From positions 211,718 through 275,717 of the forward strand of contig NW_025856392.1 of the NCBI RefSeq assembly GCF_002878395.1: a DNA stretch of 64,000 nt. Direction: 5' to 3'. The notes under the pieces were generated by a model. The model saw only the letters and a list, made by a program, of their open reading frames with translations, ran no database searches and was not told the origin of the DNA. Position numbers and translations under genes: made by a program. This DNA comes from Capsicum annuum (Eukaryota; Streptophyta; Magnoliopsida; Solanales; Solanaceae). Shown here in pieces: positions 58,660 to 64,000 of this stretch; position 1 is the stretch's first letter; each line of letters begins with the position of its first letter.

Positions 58660-60414
58660 GTATTTTACATCCATGTGTATGTTATATTAGACCGTGAAGC
58701 TTCATTTTCTTTTGTCACTCCATATATAGCTATTAATTTTTGTGTCAATCCTAAAATGTTAGCAGAGAATTTCTTAATGTCTATCCTATTGGGTAAATCT
58801 ATTATAGCCAGACGAGTGTAAAAAAAATTTCCTGATTACCACATCCTAGAGAATCACCTTAGTTTATCTTATGGAGTTAGAGATAATTAATTTTGATATA
58901 ATTCTCAACATCGATTGGATTGAGTCATGGTATGCCTCAGTTAATTGCAGAAATAAAGTTGTTCAATTTTAGTTTCCTAATGAACCAGTCATAGAATAAA
59001 GGGTTAGTACTTTAGTGAATAGGGGTAATATTATTTCATATCTTAGAACAAGAGTGATATCTAAAGGGTGTGTTTACCATCTTTTTCAAGTCAAATACTA
59101 AAATTTTGAGACCCTAACTCTTGAGTCAGTTCTAGTCGTAAAGGAAATTTTAGATGTATTCCTTGAAGACCTTCACAAAGTTCCTCCCTAGAGGAAAATC
59201 GACTTCGAAATAGATCTCCTTCCAGATACCTAGCCTATCTCTATTACACGCTACAGAATTGCTCCAACTAAGCTTAGGGAAGTGATGGAACAATTTAAAG
59301 AATCTCCTAGGTAACGGTTTTATCTAGCCCAGTGTTTCTACATAGGGAGCTCCAATCCTGTTCGTGCATAAAAAAGAGGATTCTCTAATAATGTGCATCG
59401 ATTACTGTCTTCTGAACAAAGTCACCATAAATAATAAGTATCTTCTCCCTATAATTGATGACTTGTTCTACCAAATTTAGGGTGCCAGTTATTTCTCTAA
59501 GATAGACTTCAGATCTGGTTATCATCATCTTAAAGTCAGAGAATGTGACATTTTGAAAACCACTTTCGAAACTTGGTATGGTCAGTTCAAATTTCTTGTT
59601 ATATCTTTTGTACTAACAAATGTCCCTACACCTTTCATGGACTTGATAAATAGTTTTCAAGCAGTACTTTGACAGGTTTATCATAGTCTTCATTGATGAT
59701 ATCCTTTTCTATTCTTGTAGTGAGCATAATCATGCAAATGATTTGAGAATTGTATTATAGACCCTCGAAGCCCATCAGTTGCTCACTAAATTTAGTAAGT
59801 GAAATTTTTTGATTAGACAGTATCTTTCCTTGTCTATATAGTTTCTAGTGATGGCATCCAAGTTGACCCTCAAAAGTTCAAAGCAGTAAGAAAATAGCCT
59901 AGACCCATCTCTCTATTAGATATCATGAGTTTCTTTGGTTTGGCTGGCTATTATAGATGGTTTGTTTAAGGGTTTTGTTTAATTTCCACCCCAATGTCTT
60001 TATTAACTCATAAAAAGGTCAAATTTTAGTGGTCATATTCTTGCAAGAAGAGTTTTTAGGAGTTAAAGACTCCACTCACTTCAGCCCTAGTTTTGACTCT
60101 ACTAAATGGCACACATGGGTTCTTTGTATATTGTGATGCTTCTATATTTGGTCTTGGATGGGTTTTGATGCAAAGAGGTAAGGTCATACCCGATGACTCT
60201 AGATAGCTTAAATCCCAGAACTATCCTACCCATGATCTTGAGCTGCAAACTGTTATTATTACCTTGAAAATTTGGAGGCACTATCTTTATGAGGTTCGTG
60301 TTGACGTGTTCAGTGACCATAAAAGTTTACCGTACATGTTGACATAGAAAGATCTGAATCTTCTTCATAGAAGGTAGCTTGAGTTTTTGAAAGATTATGA
60401 TATGAGTGTGTTGT
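58640..60414 (+). pseudogene. pol of element 3: protease, RT, RNase H
   Basis: The protease site near 58690 reads ILDREASFSFVTPYIA, with the Asp kept and the following Ser/Thr-Gly changed. RT spans about 59130-59960 and keeps an intact FIDD box (59689-59700), although flanking parts are frameshifted. A TAG stands at 59758-59760 where elements 1 and 2 also have TAG. RNase H spans about 60120-60410, with CDASIFGLGWVL, then THDLELQTV, a VFSDHKSL segment and FLKDYDMSV at the end. The reading then runs into LTR sequence. Integrase is absent. Confidence 0.75.
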
Positions 60415-60528
60415 CCTTTTCCCTCAACTCAACTTATTCTTAACACAATTTGGGACATCCAAAAGGGCTATATTTGCCCTTTTCACCCCAAATTGTTGAC
60501 AAGAAACCCTCATCTTTTCGCAATATAG
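60415..60528 (+). repeat. LTR-interior fragment fused to pol of element 3
   Basis: CTTTTCCCT...AACTCAACTTATTCTTAACA and the following bases match 55482-55590 of the 5' LTR. The piece is cut off at about 60528. Confidence 0.7.
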
Positions 60529-60539
60529 ACTCTTCTAGT

Positions 60540-62285
60540 AGCCACAGAGTCACCCATTATAGGATGATACTATGCTTTATAAGGGTCTCCTATTCCACAC
60601 AACCCTTATAGACTCTCCTGGAAACCACAAAGTTACCCGCCGATGTAGAAACAGAAAAGAGGTCCGAAATACACTCGGGATAAAAACCAAAATGCACAGC
60701 TACAAGCAGGGTCACATAAGAAATGGTGGACCTTGAGTCAATTAAACCGTACATATCATGAGAAAAGAGTTTCAACATACCAGTAATAATATAAAGCGAT
60801 GCCTTAAACTCTTGATAGGTAGTGAGAGCATAGAGTCAATTCCGACTTGTAACGAAGCCAGATGGTGCACCCTTATGTGCCATAGTTAATGAATAGGAAA
60901 TTGAAACCATTTTTTACCCAGAAACAACCCTAGCCACTGGACATTTTCTAAGCATGAGTCCTTGCTCACCATAGTTGAAGCACTTTTCCCATCTTTCATC
61001 ACAAAAACTCTAATGCAATCGACCATAAAATCTATAAGGAGGATATGATAGAGCTGATTGAGCCCCACTAACCTAAGATTAAGCGATTTGTTCCCTATAA
61101 TTTTTTCCACAGTGAAAATGTCTATCGCCAGACGACTTTGGGTAATGAGCAATGCCATCAAGTAGGAGGCAAAATTTCTGCACTTCTTTTTATACAATTT
61201 TCTACCATCCTAGTTGTTATACTGTTGACCTCCCCCTTGATTTGAATGTACAATTTTCTTGCTTTGCCTTTGCCCAATTTTAACTTGTTTCCTCTTCTAT
61301 TCCTCCACTTGTTCTATATACATAACCAGTATGGAGATGTCCATGTCCTTGTTCAACAAGGCAGCCTTAATCTCTATAATAAAATTTTGAGACAACTCGG
61401 AAGAGAAATTCCTTATTTTAGACCTCATACTAGAAACCAACTCTTGAGCATATCTAGATAAATGGTGAAACTTCAAGGAATACTCCTTGACTGACATCTT
61501 TACTTACTTTTGGTTAACAAATTCTCTCGCCTTCGCCTCTCACAACTCATGAGGAATGAAGCAATCAAGAAAATTCTAGAAAAGTCCTCCCACAAGGCAG
61601 ACTCCATATCCACACTTCTGAGTTGCTCCCACTTTTCATACCACTAATGACTAATATCTTTCAACTGGTAGGATATAAACTCTAATCCTTCCATTTTCTT
61701 AACATGCATCACCCAAAAAATCTTTTTAATTTCATATATGAAGACCTGATGATCCTCTATAACTTTCATACCGGTTAACACAAGAGGATTAATCCTTATA
61801 AATTGGCCATCTCTAGTGGCTTCAAATTATGTAATAACAGAATTCATATACTCAGGCTAAGACGATACCAATTGAGTGATCAAAAGGATAGACTAGCAAA
61901 ACTCAACATTATACACGTCAGTTTTAGGTGTTTAGGAAGGAATAACAGAAATAGGTGGAGGTCTATTAAGGACATCAGTGATAGTGGCCCTAAACTTAGT
62001 CTAAACCCCTTAGGTAGGATGGGCTAGATTTCCATTATCCTTAATTAAAATAGAAGGGTTCCAATGGATATTAGATCTTCTTATAAGAATGATCTAAAAG
62101 GTGAACAAACAGGATTAGAAAGATCCAACACCTTAGACTCTACACCCTAAAAACAAAATTCAAGAAAGAGAAAGATTTCTAAATTCCTCGTAGCCTCTCC
62201 CTTATGAGTGTGGCGCACTACACACCATTAAAAAAGATACTACTTGATGTGGATTTGTAGACACTGAATTAACCATGAACCTAGG
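60540..62285 (-). pseudogene. gag and protease remnant of a minus-strand gypsy element
   Basis: On the minus strand the protease region 60778-60590 reads GLIDSRSTISYVT followed by a VSTSAGNFVVSRRVY segment. Gag lies upstream: the capsid segment 61497-61297 (MSVKEYSLKFHHLSRYAQEL..., ending DMDISILVMYIEQVEE) and a knuckle near 60982-60941 reading CFNYGEQGLMLRKC, in which the second Cys is Tyr and the His is Leu. Reading frames change between these parts. RT and all downstream parts are missing because the sequence meets element 3 at about 60530. This may be half of a rearranged pair with element 3. Confidence 0.7.
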
Positions 62286-62297
62286 TCCCTAATACCA
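62286..62297 (-). other. primer-binding site, mutated, minus strand
   Basis: The minus strand reads TGGTATTAGGGA at the expected place, four bases from an LTR end (TGTCA) at 62301. Confidence 0.6.
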
Positions 62298-62300
62298 ATC

Positions 62301-62430
62301 TGACATGACTCAAACCAGGGCGTAGTTTTGTTGGATATCTTTAGTCTCACTAAGACTGGAGACCACATCCAATACCCAACCATTAACCGCCCAATACCCC
62401 AAGTTAGGTGAATTCCAAACATATTATATT
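62301..62430 (-). repeat. LTR end of the minus-strand element
   Basis: TGACATGACTCAAACCAGGGC at 62301 is the reverse complement of an LTR terminus and resembles 1648-1740, including GACTGGAGACCACA. How far the LTR extends to the right is unclear. Confidence 0.55.
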
Positions 62431-64000
62431 TTGATGATTCAAATTCTAATACATAAGAATCTTATCTTGGACTACTTCTAGAGTTATAGTTATGAAACCA
62501 CTAATGAGTCCCCCTATTCTCAAGGAATATTTACCCTTAAGAATGGTTAAATTTTGAGTCTAAACATTGATAGTATAAACCCAACAATAATTTAGAGATT
62601 TTTTAAAATAATAAAGAAATTAGCCTTGTAATTTATGAAAACATACCAAGAATTTGGAGAAAAATGAGAAATATAAGTTCACAAACTCCCCAAAATCACC
62701 TAGTAATGTTTCTCCCAAGTTTCCACACTTTCTAGAGTTTTTCACTCTTTGACATATGGCTAAATAGAGAGAAAATTTGGCTGATAAGAGAATTTAGTGG
62801 ATCTCTGGTGCCACTAAATTGGGCATTGGTCCACTTTAACAATCACCGCTAAAGTGCCCAGGTGCTACTAAAGTAGTACCCGTCTATGCCTTACATACTA
62901 CTTATGTGGACAAGCTCACACTAAAGCAGCATACGTTTGTCAGCTTGCCACTAAAGTCGTACAGTTGGCCTAGCAACTAAAGAGCCCAAATGGAGACTTT
63001 AGTGGATGCAGTAGAGTGAACCAACTGAAGACTTAGAAATTTTTACAAATATCTACCGACACCTCGGGATTCATTCAAAATCTCGTATACCTAATGAAAT
63101 ATGCTACGTTATCAAATTGATGTTCCAAACTCAAAAGTGGGGTCAAAAGTTCCTTTCAAGGTTTTTTTCATGAAAAGTGGTCCCACACCCAAGTGTCATT
63201 TTTATTAATTTTTAGTCAATAGCTCGATGTAAGTTTTGAATCTATGGGACCAAAACAAAGGTCTCATATCCTAAAATTAATGTTTCATAGCTATTGGAAC
63301 TATCATAATTGGTATACGAGGTTATTAGACTTAAAAATATAATAAGGAATTATTTTTCCCCCATACTCAATCACTTAACACATTCTTTCCTACTCTCATC
63401 ATCAAGAATATCAAGAACATTAAGATTAGGGTTCCTCACCAAAAATTCACCTTTCAAGTCCCAAGATGCAAACTTTCTTCATAAGTAAAGGAACTTCAAT
63501 ATATGGGGTTTACGAAAGAAGTTATTCTATCTTTCTTGTGCCTAAAATACATGGTTTTAATATTGAATTTCTTTATTTTGAATTAGGGTTCATAACCTAA
63601 TTACTATCTTCTTGAATTATGCAATTACGATGGGATTAAAGGCTTTAAGTACATCAAGGTTACATATATTTGCATTTTGACTCATAAGAATTGTGATTTA
63701 AATTTCCTTATTCGGATTGGAATTGTTGAAGTGTTTCAAGATGATAATTGAGCATGAAATTTTGTCATGAATTTCTAAGAAATTAATCATATGATATAAG
63801 TCATATGTACTAGCATTAAGTTTACAAGAAGATTATTCTCTTAAGCTCTATTGATAAGTTTATACAATGATTTAAAGAAAGGATTGATCTTTTGATCTTA
63901 AAATAAGATAAGTAATCCACATTTGTTCATCTTGATTATGATTTAAAGTGGAGATAAGCATAATAGGTTTTTATTCTATAAATCCTTATGATGGTTTAAG
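62431..64000. repeat. gypsy LTR-derived sequence to the window end
   Basis: The sequence shares blocks with 120-600 in the same orientation. It has a cluster of GCCACTAAAGT-type words at 62780-63010, and a leader-like TTAAGATTAGGGTTCC region at 63420. The order of cluster, spacer and leader suggests a plus-oriented LTR. No gene is visible. Confidence 0.45.

Larger units (their letters stand above)
55113..60528 (+). mobile_element. Ty3/gypsy chromovirus, element 3 (pol fused to LTR interior)
   Basis: A 5' LTR, a primer site, gag, protease, RT and RNase H are followed at about 60415 by a ~115-base piece matching the LTR interior from about 55482. Integrase, the polypurine tract and the start of the 3' LTR are missing. 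The structure parallels element 2, with a later break point in pol. It ends where a minus-strand gag-protease remnant begins. Confidence 0.75.

Overview
This window is a gene-free stretch of a plant nuclear genome, almost certainly from the nightshade family (Solanaceae). The evidence is the set of repeats: decayed Ty3/gypsy chromoviruses whose long LTRs run from TGTTACACC or TGTAAGACC to TCATGACA and are primed by a methionine tRNA, a 5'-truncated RTE-type LINE with the TTG-rich 3' tail common in nightshades, and an AT-rich endogenous pararetrovirus of the solendovirus type. I found no convincing host protein gene, tRNA or rRNA. Almost every coding remnant carries stops and frameshifts, so it is a repeat graveyard in which elements are nested in one another.

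Layout. 1-2207: LTR and gag debris of gypsy elements in both orientations. 2208-2372: a near-perfect 75-bp inverted repeat. 2380-9655: one near-complete, circularly permuted pararetrovirus copy (coat protein with zinc knuckle, movement protein, protease-RT-RNase H, transactivator-like gene, promoter, polyA signal, leader, start of ORF1). 9656-10881: LTR debris. 10882-19441: chromovirus element 1, with both LTRs, primer site and polypurine tract. 19442-22883: integrase-chromodomain end and 3' LTR of a second chromovirus. 23089-29197: chromovirus element 2, whose pol runs straight into the middle of an LTR. 29198-31778: another LTR with primer site. 31779-39949 (minus strand): a large LTR element without recognisable gag or pol. 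40795-54460: an unclassified dispersed repeat present twice, one copy interrupted by the LINE (40967-43390, minus) and by a solo LTR (43922-46841) with a perfect CAGAT target duplication. The same region holds a plant transposon-protein remnant (minus) and an unrecognised set of minus-strand ORFs (49816-51886). 55113-60528: chromovirus element 3, again with pol fused to an LTR interior. 60540-62301 (minus): a gag-protease remnant. 62302-64000: more LTR sequence.

Patterns across elements are the most interesting content. (a) Several gypsy LTRs carry a consensus 5' splice site (AAG|GTATGT or CAG|GTATGT) just after the leader, and the gag start codon sits 3-4 bases after a good 3' splice site. 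This suggests a leader intron that removes the primer-binding site from translated RNA. (b) Each LTR family carries, at the same relative position, a cluster of short palindromic words whose sequence differs by family. (c) Two elements show the same kind of pol-to-LTR-interior fusion. (d) Three elements share a TAG stop at the same RT codon, and three share a Cys-to-Tyr change at the same gag zinc-knuckle position.

All coordinates of degenerate elements are approximate. Family assignments rest on motifs read by eye and not on database searches.
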